This document shows positions 1 to 8,032 of a stretch of DNA of 64,000 nucleotides, in pieces (position 1 is the first letter of the stretch; the number at the start of each line of letters is the position of its first letter). The stretch is from Lachnospiraceae bacterium (GTDB lineage Bacteria > Bacillota > Clostridia > Lachnospirales > Lachnospiraceae). The position numbers and the translations under genes are program-made. The notes below the pieces were generated by a model. That model was not told where the DNA came from, ran no database searches, and worked only from the letters and a program-made list of their open reading frames with translations. The stretch spans positions 1-64,000 of the forward strand of contig JAFLSW010000003.1 in assembly GCA_022510725.1 (NCBI GenBank), given 5' to 3'.

Positions 1-187
1 CATCATTAAACAATCCCTGAAATTCATCACCAGCACTAAAAGTAACCTCACATTGCATTTCTTCATAAAATAATCTATTAAGATTCTCGATACATTTAGC
101 TATATAATGTTGCATTTCATTTCGAGCATTAATGCCATATGTTTTTGACTTTTCAATATCCATAATTAAAGAAACATATTTGTTCAT
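1..187 (-). CDS. SatD family protein, 5' part only (runs off the window edge)
   Basis: About 62 residues can be read from an ATG at 185-187, preceded by a strong GGAGGG ribosome site. The translation begins MNKYVSLIMDIEKSKTYG and contains FSAGDEFQGL. That GDEFQGL block after an N-terminal segment resembling a nucleotide-binding start is characteristic of the SatD family, named after the secretion and acid tolerance locus of Streptococcus mutans. The biochemical function of the family is unknown. The 3' part lies outside the window, so length and integrity cannot be judged. The gene is A+T-rich compared with rlmD downstream, and its promoter carries three palindromic iterons. Family call is fairly good; role is not inferred. 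Confidence 0.65.
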   Translation of the reverse strand, partial: MNKYVSLIMDIEKSKTYGINARNEMQHYIAKCIENLNRLFYEEMQCEVTFSAGDEFQGLFND

Positions 188-208
188 AAGCACCCTCCGT
201 TCTTATAT

Positions 209-237
209 ATTTTATAACTTATATCACCGTTTTGCAA
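209..237 (-). promoter_or_regulatory. Promoter of the SatD-family gene
   Basis: Read on the minus strand there is TTGCAA (232-237), a 17-base spacer and TAAAAT (209-214), about 20 bases before the GGAGGG ribosome site. The -35 hexamer overlaps the first of three palindromic iterons, so a protein bound there should block or alter polymerase binding. Motif match by eye only. Confidence 0.5.
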
Positions 238-309
238 TCGTTTTTGATTGCATTTTTATTTTGCAATCGTTTTTGATTGCATTTTTATTTTGCAATCGTT
301 TTTGATTGC
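234..309. repeat. Three palindromic iterons with 29-bp period (candidate operator)
   Basis: Three identical 18-bp inverted repeats, GCAATC-GTTTTT-GATTGC, occupy 234-251, 263-280 and 292-309, separated by identical A+T-rich 11-base linkers, so the unit repeats exactly every 29 bp. The first copy overlaps the -35 box of the SatD-family gene. This layout suggests cooperative binding of a dimeric regulator. No regulator gene for it is visible in the window. The rest of the gap to rlmD (310-417) is A+T-rich and holds only a short GCAATT/AATTGC palindrome at the rlmD stop. Confidence 0.75.
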
Positions 310-417
310 TTTCTATCAATATAATTGTAAAATAATAGCTCTAGCCATTACAGCAATTCATAATCTCCTAATATAATTAATACATTAAAAATCGGTCTAG
401 TAAGGCAATTTTAATTG

Positions 418-1845
418 CTAGACATTCAATTTGGACAATAAACATACCGTCTCCACATGCACCGTCTGCGGAAACTGATCCACCGCCCTTACCTTCTTCA
501 GCTGATACCCGTTTCCACACAAATATTTCAGATCCCTTGCCAGGGTTGCCGGATCGCAGCTGATATAGACAATTTTTTCCGGCTGCATCCTGACCATGGT
601 TTTAAGGCAGGCTTCATCGCAGCCCTTCCTTGGCGGATCCACTACGATCACATCAGCCCTGATCTGTTCCTTTTCATATTTCTCAGGCAGCACCTCCTCT
701 GCCTTTCCTACAAAAAACTCTGCATTGGAAATACCATTTATCTTTGCATTTTCCCTGGCGTTATCGATGGCCTGTGGAATGACCTCTACACCATATACCT
801 TTCCTGCTTTTTTAGCAAGGAACAAGGATACGGTTCCAATTCCGCAGTAAAGATCCCATACCGTTTCGTCGCCTTTTAGGTTAGCATAATCTAACGCAAG
901 CTGATACAATTCCTTGGTCTGCACCGGATTCACTTGATAGAAAGACAGGGGAGAAATTTGAAAAGCCACATCCCCGATCCTGTCAGTGATATATCCTTTT
1001 CCATACAACACTTCATAGCTTTCTCCCATGATCACATTGGTGTTTTTGGTATTGGAACTGATACAGATGCTTTCGATCTTCCAGTCTCCCAGAGAAAGGG
1101 AAAGCAATCTGTCCGTAAACTCCTTTTCTTTGGGAAAGCTCTTTCCGTTTATCACAAGGCATACCATTACTTCCTTGGAAGTAAAACCGCAGCGGATCAG
1201 CACATGACGCACCAAGCCTTTTTGCAGCGTTTCATCATAGGCGGGAATGTGATTTTCTTCCATGAAATCCAGAACCGCTTCTAAGATTTCTTTGTTGACA
1301 GCCGTTCCTAACTTACAGTCCGTATTGGCAATGATGGAATGGGTTCTGCCGGCATAAAAGCCTGCCACCGGCTTTCCTTCTTTATCGGTTCCGATAGGGT
1401 ATTGAGCCTTATTCCGATAGGCAAAGGGCTCTTCCATTCCCAGAATGGGCTCCATGACTGCTTCTATTTCTTGTGCCGAAAATCCACCGATGCGCACCAG
1501 ATCATGGAATACTTTTCGCTCTTTAAACCAAAGCTGCTTTTCATAGCTGACTGCCTGGAGCTGACAGCCGCCGCATACTCTGGCATACTGACACAAAGGC
1601 TCTATACGAAAAGGAGAAGGTGTCAACACCTTCTCTAGTCTGGCATAGGCATAGCTTTTCTTTGCCTTCATGATCTTGGCTTCTACCACATCACCCATGA
1701 CCCCGTCCTTAATAAACAGAGTATAGCCATCCACTTTTCCGATGCCTTCTCCCTCTGTGCCCACATCCTCAATGGTTACGGTGACCAGGTCATTTTTCTG
1801 ATAGGTATGCAGTTGTTTTTCCGGTTTGTTCTTCTTTTTCTCCAT
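418..1845 (-). CDS. rlmD: 23S rRNA (uracil-C5)-methyltransferase, RlmD/RumA family
   Basis: S-adenosylmethionine-dependent methyltransferase that adds C5-methyl to uracil in 23S rRNA (the family also includes tRNA m5U54 enzymes). Visible parts are an N-terminal TRAM-like beta domain (about residues 20-75), the iron-sulfur motif with CGGCQLQ, the SAM-binding block DLYCGIGTVSLFLA, the DPPRKGCD motif and the catalytic cysteine in YISCDPATLARDL. Length is normal for the family. The ORF track extends to 1875, but the ATG at 1845 is preceded by GGAGG at 8 bases and starts the usual lysine-rich N-terminus, so I prefer it. It is the last gene of an operon after yhaM (51-bp gap). The target uridine (1939, 747 or both) cannot be told from sequence. 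Confidence 0.93.
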   Translation of the reverse strand: MEKKKNKPEKQLHTYQKNDLVTVTIEDVGTEGEGIGKVDGYTLFIKDGVMGDVVEAKIMKAKKSYAYARLEKVLTPSPFRIEPLCQYARVCGGCQLQAVSYEKQLWFKERKVFHDLVRIGGFSAQEIEAVMEPILGMEEPFAYRNKAQYPIGTDKEGKPVAGFYAGRTHSIIANTDCKLGTAVNKEILEAVLDFMEENHIPAYDETLQKGLVRHVLIRCGFTSKEVMVCLVINGKSFPKEKEFTDRLLSLSLGDWKIESICISSNTKNTNVIMGESYEVLYGKGYITDRIGDVAFQISPLSFYQVNPVQTKELYQLALDYANLKGDETVWDLYCGIGTVSLFLAKKAGKVYGVEVIPQAIDNARENAKINGISNAEFFVGKAEEVLPEKYEKEQIRADVIVVDPPRKGCDEACLKTMVRMQPEKIVYISCDPATLARDLKYLCGNGYQLKKVRAVDQFPQTVHVETVCLLSKLNV

Positions 1846-1896
1846 GCTTTCCGCCTCCAATACGAAAGCTCTCATGACAACTTCCGCCTCAGAGTT

Positions 1897-2841
1897 TTAT
1901 TTCATCTTGGTTGCCCGCACATTGCTTTCCAACATTCTGTTGTAGCCCAGCCAGCCGATCTGATCTGTTGTTTCCAAAAGCTCTGTAAAAGTCTCCATCT
2001 TGGCATCGGTATTATCCGCAAAGTTGAGGGCCAAAGCTTCTATCAAAGCCGGCTTCTTGGGGGAACCGAATTCCAGCTCGCCATGGTGGGATAAGATACA
2101 ATGCTTTAATTCCCCTAAAAGGGTCGGGGGAAATCCGGGAATCTGTTTTGCCACATCCGAGATCATTTCACTTCCCATAACAATATGACCCAATAAGTTT
2201 CCTTCGTCAGTATAGTCATTTTCCGGGAAAAGAGAGAGCTCTTTGGTCTTTCCGATGTCATGGCAGATTGCCGCTGTCAAGAGCAGATCTCTTTTTAAGA
2301 TGGGATACTGGGTGCAATAATAGTCACAAAGCTTTGCCACGCTTAAGGTGTGTTCCATGAGCCCGCCCACAAAACCGTGATGAACGGATTTTGCAGCAGA
2401 GGAAGTACCGAATGCCTGTACAAAGTCCTTATCTTCTATAAACATCTTTTCCAAAAGCTGACGACAATAGTTATCCTCTATGGATGCGACCAATTCTTTC
2501 AGCTGCCCGTACATTTCATTGCGGTCCTTTTTGGAGGTGGGAAGATATTCGCTTGGGTCGTATTCTCCTTCGCTGCAGCGGCGGATTCTTTTTACATTGA
2601 CCTGCAAAGCCCCCTGAAAAGAAACAATGTCTCCGTTTACTTCAATAAAGTCCAGGGCATCAAAGTCATCAATTCCCGCACTGCCCGGGTCCCAGATCTT
2701 GGCATCCATATTTCCTGTCTTATCCTGTAAGATCGCAGTATCATAGGGTTTCCCGTTTTTGGTCACTGCCGACTGTTTAAATTTACACAGATAGATTTCG
2801 CTTACTCTGTCTCCCTCATGATATTCTTTTAAATATTTCAT
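1897..2841 (-). CDS. yhaM: 3'-5' exoribonuclease YhaM family
   Basis: Metal-dependent 3'-to-5' exonuclease acting on RNA and single-stranded DNA ends in the cytoplasm. The 314-residue protein has an N-terminal OB-fold (about residues 10-100; KTGNMDAKIWD) and an HD domain (about 150-290) with H...HDIGK, HHG and a later D in NFADNTDAKM. This order and length match YhaM of Bacillus subtilis. The start overlaps the stop of the upstream pseudo-HtrA gene by ATGA, indicating translational coupling, and rlmD follows. All metal-binding residues appear intact. Confidence 0.93.
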   Translation of the reverse strand: MKYLKEYHEGDRVSEIYLCKFKQSAVTKNGKPYDTAILQDKTGNMDAKIWDPGSAGIDDFDALDFIEVNGDIVSFQGALQVNVKRIRRCSEGEYDPSEYLPTSKKDRNEMYGQLKELVASIEDNYCRQLLEKMFIEDKDFVQAFGTSSAAKSVHHGFVGGLMEHTLSVAKLCDYYCTQYPILKRDLLLTAAICHDIGKTKELSLFPENDYTDEGNLLGHIVMGSEMISDVAKQIPGFPPTLLGELKHCILSHHGELEFGSPKKPALIEALALNFADNTDAKMETFTELLETTDQIGWLGYNRMLESNVRATKMK

Positions 2842-4217
2842 TGTCTTAATTCCTCCGGTTTGATCTCGCCTTCTATGGTCACATATTTTTCTCCGTCAAA
2901 GCGTTTTAGTTCAATTACCACCGTTAATTCTGCCCGCATGGATTGCAATGCTTCTTCATAATCCCTGCTGCTTTTTATCTCCTTATTTCCCAGCCTTGTG
3001 ATCACATCTCCGTTTAGCACACCGCTGGTCATGGCAGGAGAACCGGAATCCACCTCCATAGCATAGATTCCGTAAGGGATTCCCATATCCTCATGGACTT
3101 CCTCTGTCACATCCACCCCATGGATACCCAGATACAGCCTTCTGTCTCCGTTGGATAACTGCTCCAACAAAGTACGGATATCCGAAATGCCAAAGCAGGC
3201 AAGAAGTGCGCCTCGGGCATTGACGCTGGATTCTTTGGTAATGATCCCCAGGATCTGTCCGGAGGTATTGATAATGATTCCGCTGGCATTGGTTGCGCTG
3301 CCTGTTATATCCGTAGTCAAAACAGAATACCGATGGTCTGCATAGACCACTTCCGACTGATTAGAGGTAATGATTCCATAGCAGACAGAACCGCTTTGTC
3401 CCAGAGGACTTCCCAATGCTACTACCGGTCTTCCTACAATGGCAGAGGAATTAGAATTGCCCAATTTTGCTACCCCTACGCCTTCCCATTCTTCATCTGT
3501 CATAGCTGTTTTGGGAACGGTAAACACAGCCAGTCTCGTATAGGGATCTTCCCGCTTCAAATGAGCTTCCTGCCTGCTGCCATTTCCAAATGTCACATTA
3601 TAGGTTTCCGCATCCGGAAGGCCGTTTAAATCTGCCAGAATATATATCTGATCCTCACTTTTTGCCACTACTGCGCCGGAAGTCTCATTGATATTTTCTA
3701 CCCGGTTTTGGAACCAGTCGGTATCCTGGGAAACGCCTGTAAGGGTTACCACATAACCGGAAGCGTCTGCTGCAATTTGATACAACTCATCATAAATGTT
3801 CTGATAAGTCTGCATGGCGAATTGCCCACTGCTAACTTGTGCTGTAATCTGATCCAGCACCTGTTGGTTAAACTGCTGATTAGACTGCATCTGCTCTTCC
3901 TGCTTGATGTCCTGTTCCACATGTTCATCAGTCAACAGCTCTTCCGGCGTGATCTCATCCTCTTCCTCAGGAAACTCCACTCTGGTGATCTCTTCCGGAT
4001 AAAGCCAGTTGCTGATAACCGGCTCTAACAAAAGGAAGGTAATACAGGCAACTATACCAAAAATAGCCGCTCCACATACAGTGATAACCGTCTTTTTAAA
4101 AAGCTTTCTTTTATTGATGGGACGCTCTTTGATCTTTTCACTGATAAAGGAATAAGAACCTTCTTCTTTCTGCTCTTTTTCTTCCCCATCCTGTTCTATG
4201 ATTTCATTTTCGTTCAT
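2838..4217 (-). CDS. HtrA/DegP-like pseudoprotease with PDZ domain, membrane anchored
   Basis: Bacterial HtrA architecture: a cytoplasmic acidic N-terminus, one membrane helix (about residues 43-64), a Glu/Gln-rich linker (75-140), a chymotrypsin-fold domain (about 148-350) and a C-terminal PDZ domain (about 360-455, with a GVLNGDVITRLGNKEI-type core). All three catalytic positions look replaced. The usual histidine of the LTNxHV block aligns with Asn198 (YILADLNGL), the aspartate of TDLAVL with Arg228 (TRLAVF), and GNSGG with TNASG, putting Ala311 at the serine. The fold-defining segments between them are well kept. I infer a non-proteolytic scaffold or sensor on the outer face of the membrane. 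First gene of an operon with yhaM and rlmD. Database pipelines would probably label it an S1C protease. Confidence 0.82.
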   Translation of the reverse strand: MNENEIIEQDGEEKEQKEEGSYSFISEKIKERPINKRKLFKKTVITVCGAAIFGIVACITFLLLEPVISNWLYPEEITRVEFPEEEDEITPEELLTDEHVEQDIKQEEQMQSNQQFNQQVLDQITAQVSSGQFAMQTYQNIYDELYQIAADASGYVVTLTGVSQDTDWFQNRVENINETSGAVVAKSEDQIYILADLNGLPDAETYNVTFGNGSRQEAHLKREDPYTRLAVFTVPKTAMTDEEWEGVGVAKLGNSNSSAIVGRPVVALGSPLGQSGSVCYGIITSNQSEVVYADHRYSVLTTDITGSATNASGIIINTSGQILGIITKESSVNARGALLACFGISDIRTLLEQLSNGDRRLYLGIHGVDVTEEVHEDMGIPYGIYAMEVDSGSPAMTSGVLNGDVITRLGNKEIKSSRDYEEALQSMRAELTVVIELKRFDGEKYVTIEGEIKPEELRQ

Positions 4218-4256
4218 TTCTTTCCCTCTTTACCAATACAGCATACATACTATATT

Positions 4257-4916
4257 TCAGTATATCGGACGGGGCATTTCTTGTAAAGACAAACCTTTTA
4301 CTTGCCCTTTTTCTACAAAAAATACTTCATCACACAGAATATCAATATCTTCTCGATTATGACTCGCAAGAATAACCAGTCTCCCCTCTGCTTTCATTTT
4401 TAGCAAAAGCATCCTGACAGTAGCTATCCCCTCCTTATCTAACCCATTCATCGGTTCGTCCAAAATCAATATTGATTGGTCCTCCATGATCGCTTGAGCG
4501 ATACCCAACCTCTGTCGCATTCCCAGACTATATTTTTTAACCGGCAATTTAAGATCCGGATCCAGTCCACATTCTTTCATTGTTTCTTTAATTTTAGTTA
4601 CATTTGTTTTTCCACTTATTTCTGCCAAAATTTTAAGATTCTTTAATCCCGAATAATACATAATAAAACCCGGCGTTTCAATAATGATACCTGTATTCTT
4701 TATATAATCGATATCCTTGCCAATAACCTCATTATCAACGACGATCTTACCGGATGTGGTTTTTACAAACCCACAGATGCACTTCATTAACATCGTTTTT
4801 CCACTGCCGTTATTTCCGACCAGACCATAAATATTTCCTTCCTGCAAAGTCATATTGACATTGGATAAGATTTGATGTCCCTTTATATTTAAATTCAGAT
4901 CACTTATTTTTATCAC
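4257..4916 (-). CDS. ABC transporter ATP-binding protein (ABC-2/bacteriocin-immunity type)
   Basis: A 219-residue nucleotide-binding domain. Walker A is GNNGSGKT (about residues 35-42), the signature is SLGMRQRLG, Walker B plus catalytic glutamate is ILILDEPMNGLD, and the switch histidine is in ASHNRED. The short length and signature fit the BcrA/LanF-type ATPases that drive ABC-2 permeases in peptide export or self-immunity. It is the last gene of the A+T-rich island, 13 bp after the second permease. Substrate unknown. Confidence 0.88.
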   Translation of the reverse strand: MIKISDLNLNIKGHQILSNVNMTLQEGNIYGLVGNNGSGKTMLMKCICGFVKTTSGKIVVDNEVIGKDIDYIKNTGIIIETPGFIMYYSGLKNLKILAEISGKTNVTKIKETMKECGLDPDLKLPVKKYSLGMRQRLGIAQAIMEDQSILILDEPMNGLDKEGIATVRMLLLKMKAEGRLVILASHNREDIDILCDEVFFVEKGQVKGLSLQEMPRPIY

Positions 4917-4929
4917 ATTTACCCTCCTT

Positions 4930-5787
4930 TTATATACTATGATACCTTTTACTCATGACAATAGATAGAACTACCAATATAGTGTTAATTACAATGAAAT
5001 AAATATAAGAATAGGATAGCGGCATGATCTGTTCACTTTGATATTTTTCATAATGCAGCCATGTAATGGTATGTGCCATAGGAAGGAACCACATATATGA
5101 TGTTCTGGAAGCACAGGCTATACCTCCCATAACAATAAGAAATGCATCCAGCAAGATCCCTATTATTTTCTTTTTCAATAGGGAAAAAACAAGAATAATC
5201 AGCGCAAGCATAATAAAGTATAATATAAGCAATATTGCTGTATGAAGCATAGATGTCTTTAACAAAACCTGATTATACAAATTTTCAGGAATCAGTTGTA
5301 CTACATATTCTCCTGCTCTTTCCGGATAAACTGCTGCATATTTTGTTACAGCATAACTGTAATATGGGCTTTTATCTATAAAATTCAATGCCAATAAAAC
5401 TGATGCAGTAAAAACAAATAATGTTAGGGCAATGGAACTTTCTATTGCATAAACAACTTGACCCACAATCCATGTTCTTTTACTGCATCGTATCTGGTAA
5501 AAATATTGACTGCCTCCTTCTCTTGGATAATCCGCCATCATCGTAATAAAAAAAAGCGGCAATATTAATACAATAATTCCTGAATTACCCACTGCTATAA
5601 ATGGCTCAAATACAGAAATTTTGCTTTCCATCAGAACGCTTAGCTCTCTAAGAGGAGTAATGATTTGAATATTTATAAAAATGACAAAGAGAGTAAGTAT
5701 AATGATTTTTGTACTTCTAACTAGTTGCAGCATTTCAATTCGGGAAAGGTTCCGTATAATTTTTATTTTATTCAAACCCAACTTCAC
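4930..5787 (-). CDS. ABC-2-like membrane permease
   Basis: A 285-residue hydrophobic protein with about six membrane segments (near residues 27-45, 72-92, 115-135, 180-205, 210-230 and 258-278) and a large extracytoplasmic loop between the third and fourth. No sequence motif identifies a substrate. It overlaps the preceding permease by 20 bp and precedes the ATPase, so the two permeases and the ATPase probably form one transporter. The start is uncertain: the track's GTG at 5787 directly abuts the GGGAG site, while in-frame TTG codons 2 and 4 codons later have better spacing. A+T-rich like its neighbours. Confidence 0.75.
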   Translation of the reverse strand: MKLGLNKIKIIRNLSRIEMLQLVRSTKIIILTLFVIFINIQIITPLRELSVLMESKISVFEPFIAVGNSGIIVLILPLFFITMMADYPREGGSQYFYQIRCSKRTWIVGQVVYAIESSIALTLFVFTASVLLALNFIDKSPYYSYAVTKYAAVYPERAGEYVVQLIPENLYNQVLLKTSMLHTAILLILYFIMLALIILVFSLLKKKIIGILLDAFLIVMGGIACASRTSYMWFLPMAHTITWLHYEKYQSEQIMPLSYSYIYFIVINTILVVLSIVMSKRYHSI

Positions 5788-6625
5788 TCCCTTTCTTCTT
5801 TAACAAATATAGATTTAAGCAAAAACCACCCATGTATATGACAAACACAAGCAGCAATGTCATCCACCAAAAGACAGATTGATTCATACTTAAAATATTT
5901 TCAATTCTTAAACCGGAACATAAATTCAGTAATGCATCTTGCCCTGTATTTATTGCATTCATTTCTATTTTTAAAATCGTCTGTCCCCAAATATATTTCA
6001 TCATGATAGGTAAGCAAAGCAAAATATATTTATCCACAAATATTATTGATACGAAATATGCAAAAATATTGATACACATTCCATATAAGAAAATACCTAT
6101 GCACCGTTTCAAGCCCCCAAAAAATTCTTGAAAACCATAAAAGGATTCCATATACATGTTTAAATAATCAACCGGATATTCCTGTATGGATGGAAATTTA
6201 ATAAATATGATTGCTCCAAAAATTGCATATCCTACAAACATAATAATGCCACCGCTTAGCATGGCTGAAATTGTTTTTGAAATACAATATCCAAGATTGT
6301 TTTCTCTGACTAATATCAGTCTGTGCATTCCTGTTAATTTTTCATTTGAAATGTCATAAAGATATCCTATACTCAACAAAAACGGAAGAAGCAGTTGTGT
6401 CCATGTCCCTATCCCTTTCATCCATATTTCATATCGGTTTAAAGAAACATCTGTCAACATTGTATCTTTACTTAAAAATAGCAGCAGTTCCATGATCGTA
6501 TAACTTTTTCCACCAAGAGAAGTATAGCCCTCACTTAACAGGCAGACTAAAACCACTCCAAAGCAGGATAATATGAAAAAAGGCAGATACAAACTTTTTT
6601 TAATTTCAGTTACTATATTCTGCAT
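5768..6625 (-). CDS. ABC-2-like membrane permease (partner subunit)
   Basis: A 285-residue integral membrane protein with about six to seven predicted helices and a hydrophilic segment after the first (about residues 35-70). The ORF track starts further out at 6673, but an ATG at 6625 follows GGAGGAATAGT and starts a typical N-terminus, so I use that. It begins one base after the stop of the lipoprotein gene and overlaps the next permease gene by 20 bp, both signs of coupled translation. Probably pairs with the 4930-5787 permease. Function beyond transport is not recognisable. Confidence 0.72.
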   Translation of the reverse strand: MQNIVTEIKKSLYLPFFILSCFGVVLVCLLSEGYTSLGGKSYTIMELLLFLSKDTMLTDVSLNRYEIWMKGIGTWTQLLLPFLLSIGYLYDISNEKLTGMHRLILVRENNLGYCISKTISAMLSGGIIMFVGYAIFGAIIFIKFPSIQEYPVDYLNMYMESFYGFQEFFGGLKRCIGIFLYGMCINIFAYFVSIIFVDKYILLCLPIMMKYIWGQTILKIEMNAINTGQDALLNLCSGLRIENILSMNQSVFWWMTLLLVFVIYMGGFCLNLYLLKKKGSEVGFE

Positions 6626-6626
6626 A

Positions 6627-7898
6627 CTATTCCTCCACATAGGAGTAGTAATAGATCTCTCCTGTAAGCACATTGATATAGAATCTCATTAATTGATTAT
6701 TTGTTTGGTTAACACCCTGAAATTGCCAACAAGGATATACGACTTTATTTTCTGATTTATCAACATGGGGACAATAGACCAACCCTACTTTGCTTACTTT
6801 TAATGTTACATTGGCTGCTAAAAAGTCATCTAATATCATAATCGCATCCTTTAGACTAATGATATCTGTCTGTTCTTCCATAAGAGGTTCTAGCTGCTCT
6901 GCATCCGAATATCCTGTAAATGCAGATACCCGGTCATGATTTATAACATATGCCCTTTTCATATCTTCCATAAGTTCATAGTCAGAACCATAGTAAGTCC
7001 TAATACCGGTTGCGGCATATGCAAAGGGTATTCCTCTATAAACTCTGCGGACTTTAAAGGCATAACCATACTTATCCCCCAGCATAAACACTTCTACTTC
7101 CGGTGCATCAATGGATATATTATCTGGATTTTCTTTTGGCGTTCCTGCTTCAAAATAGTTTTTTACGATTTCTGCAGCATCTGCAATGGACATTTCTCCA
7201 TCCGCCAAATCCCATACATTATCACCCAACTGTGAAACCATTCCTTTACCCACGACATTTTCCTGATTGGTTCCCAAAGCATCCATTGCGGCAAAACCAT
7301 CCAGATCCAGAAAAGCTGTTATCGAACCGTCGCTCATGGAGTATATTCCACCATTCCCCATTTGGATATAACACCTATTGGTGTTAAGAAAAAATCCTCT
7401 TCCTGAATCAAAATCAGGATAATGGTCAAATACCGCCGGATAATCATAGGGATATTCTTCATTGCTTCCCTCGTATTGCCCAGTAGCGTCTCGTAGTTCT
7501 TTCTCTAAATCTATATCATCACAGTTAATATTTCTAAGCCAGCCTTTTATGAATTCTATGGTCTCATCTACTCCCATATTTTCTGAATATAGTCTGTAGA
7601 TTCCTACTGTATCAATTCCTTTAATTGGCATGATCTCACAATCTTGAAAAATAATATTCTGAAATTTACTCTCTTTTATTTCAATGATTTCATTCTCGTA
7701 CCGATTTTGGTATTCTGTAATATTGATGCGATTTTCAGAAAACTGAAAATCATATTGAATTAGCTCATTATCCCCTGTTGTGTCCGATGTAATAGTCGTA
7801 TTTTCTAATCCGGTAATATCCTTTTCAATTTGAGAATTGCATCCTACAAGATACACAATGCATATTGCCATTATGAAACATAATTTAACTTTTTTCAT
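6627..7898 (-). CDS. Lipoprotein of unknown function, co-operonic with the ABC transporter
   Basis: A lipoprotein signal peptide is clear: basic KK, a hydrophobic core and the lipobox LVGC, giving a lipidated Cys around residue 20. The ORF track begins 21 codons upstream, but the ATG at 7898 with GGAGG 6 bases before it is the natural start. The mature part of about 400 residues is acidic and soluble-looking, with no domain I recognise. It ends in a segment of regularly spaced aromatic residues (FYINVLTGEIYYYSYVEE). It is the first gene of the operon with two permeases and an ATPase, so it may be the extracytoplasmic binding or immunity component. Similar lipoprotein plus ABC-2 arrangements occur in peptide-resistance loci. 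Confidence 0.7.
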   Translation of the reverse strand: MKKVKLCFIMAICIVYLVGCNSQIEKDITGLENTTITSDTTGDNELIQYDFQFSENRINITEYQNRYENEIIEIKESKFQNIIFQDCEIMPIKGIDTVGIYRLYSENMGVDETIEFIKGWLRNINCDDIDLEKELRDATGQYEGSNEEYPYDYPAVFDHYPDFDSGRGFFLNTNRCYIQMGNGGIYSMSDGSITAFLDLDGFAAMDALGTNQENVVGKGMVSQLGDNVWDLADGEMSIADAAEIVKNYFEAGTPKENPDNISIDAPEVEVFMLGDKYGYAFKVRRVYRGIPFAYAATGIRTYYGSDYELMEDMKRAYVINHDRVSAFTGYSDAEQLEPLMEEQTDIISLKDAIMILDDFLAANVTLKVSKVGLVYCPHVDKSENKVVYPCWQFQGVNQTNNQLMRFYINVLTGEIYYYSYVEE

Positions 7899-7920
7899 AC
7901 CAATCCTCCATAATAAAACG

Positions 7921-7954
7921 GCAGAGGATAAAATATTCTTTATCCTCTGCTTTT
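7921..7954. terminator. Perfect 12-bp stem-loop between kinase and lipoprotein genes
   Basis: GCAGAGGATAAA and its exact complement flank a 6-base loop (7921-7950), with TTTT after it on the plus strand and CGTTTTATTA after it on the minus strand. It can serve as an intrinsic terminator for the LytTR/kinase operon. It also lies only about 3 bases after the predicted start of the lipoprotein transcript, so it could instead be a 5' stem-loop protecting or regulating that mRNA. Confidence 0.6.
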
Positions 7955-7959
7955 GTCGC

Positions 7960-8025
7960 ATTATAGCTGATTATGTTTTTATTTACTATATGTTTAACAC
8001 CAACGACTTCTGTGCAACATAAACG
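7960..8025 (-). promoter_or_regulatory. Promoter of the lipoprotein-ABC operon with LytTR-like direct repeats
   Basis: On the minus strand TATAAT lies at 7960-7965, with only a weak -35 (TAGTAA, 17-base spacing). Immediately upstream are two direct repeats, CGTTTATGTTG (8015-8025) and CGTTGGTGTTA (7995-8005), with eight of eleven bases shared and a 20-bp period. Poor -35 boxes preceded by two repeats about two helical turns apart are typical of LytTR-activated promoters. The regulator would be the LytTR protein encoded at 9349-10056. Inference from pattern only. Confidence 0.4.
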
Positions 8026-8032
8026 GCACAGG

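Noticed and set aside
234-309. Possible CRISPR array
   Set aside because: Only three units with identical linkers rather than unique spacers, and no cas genes; it is an iteron or operator array.
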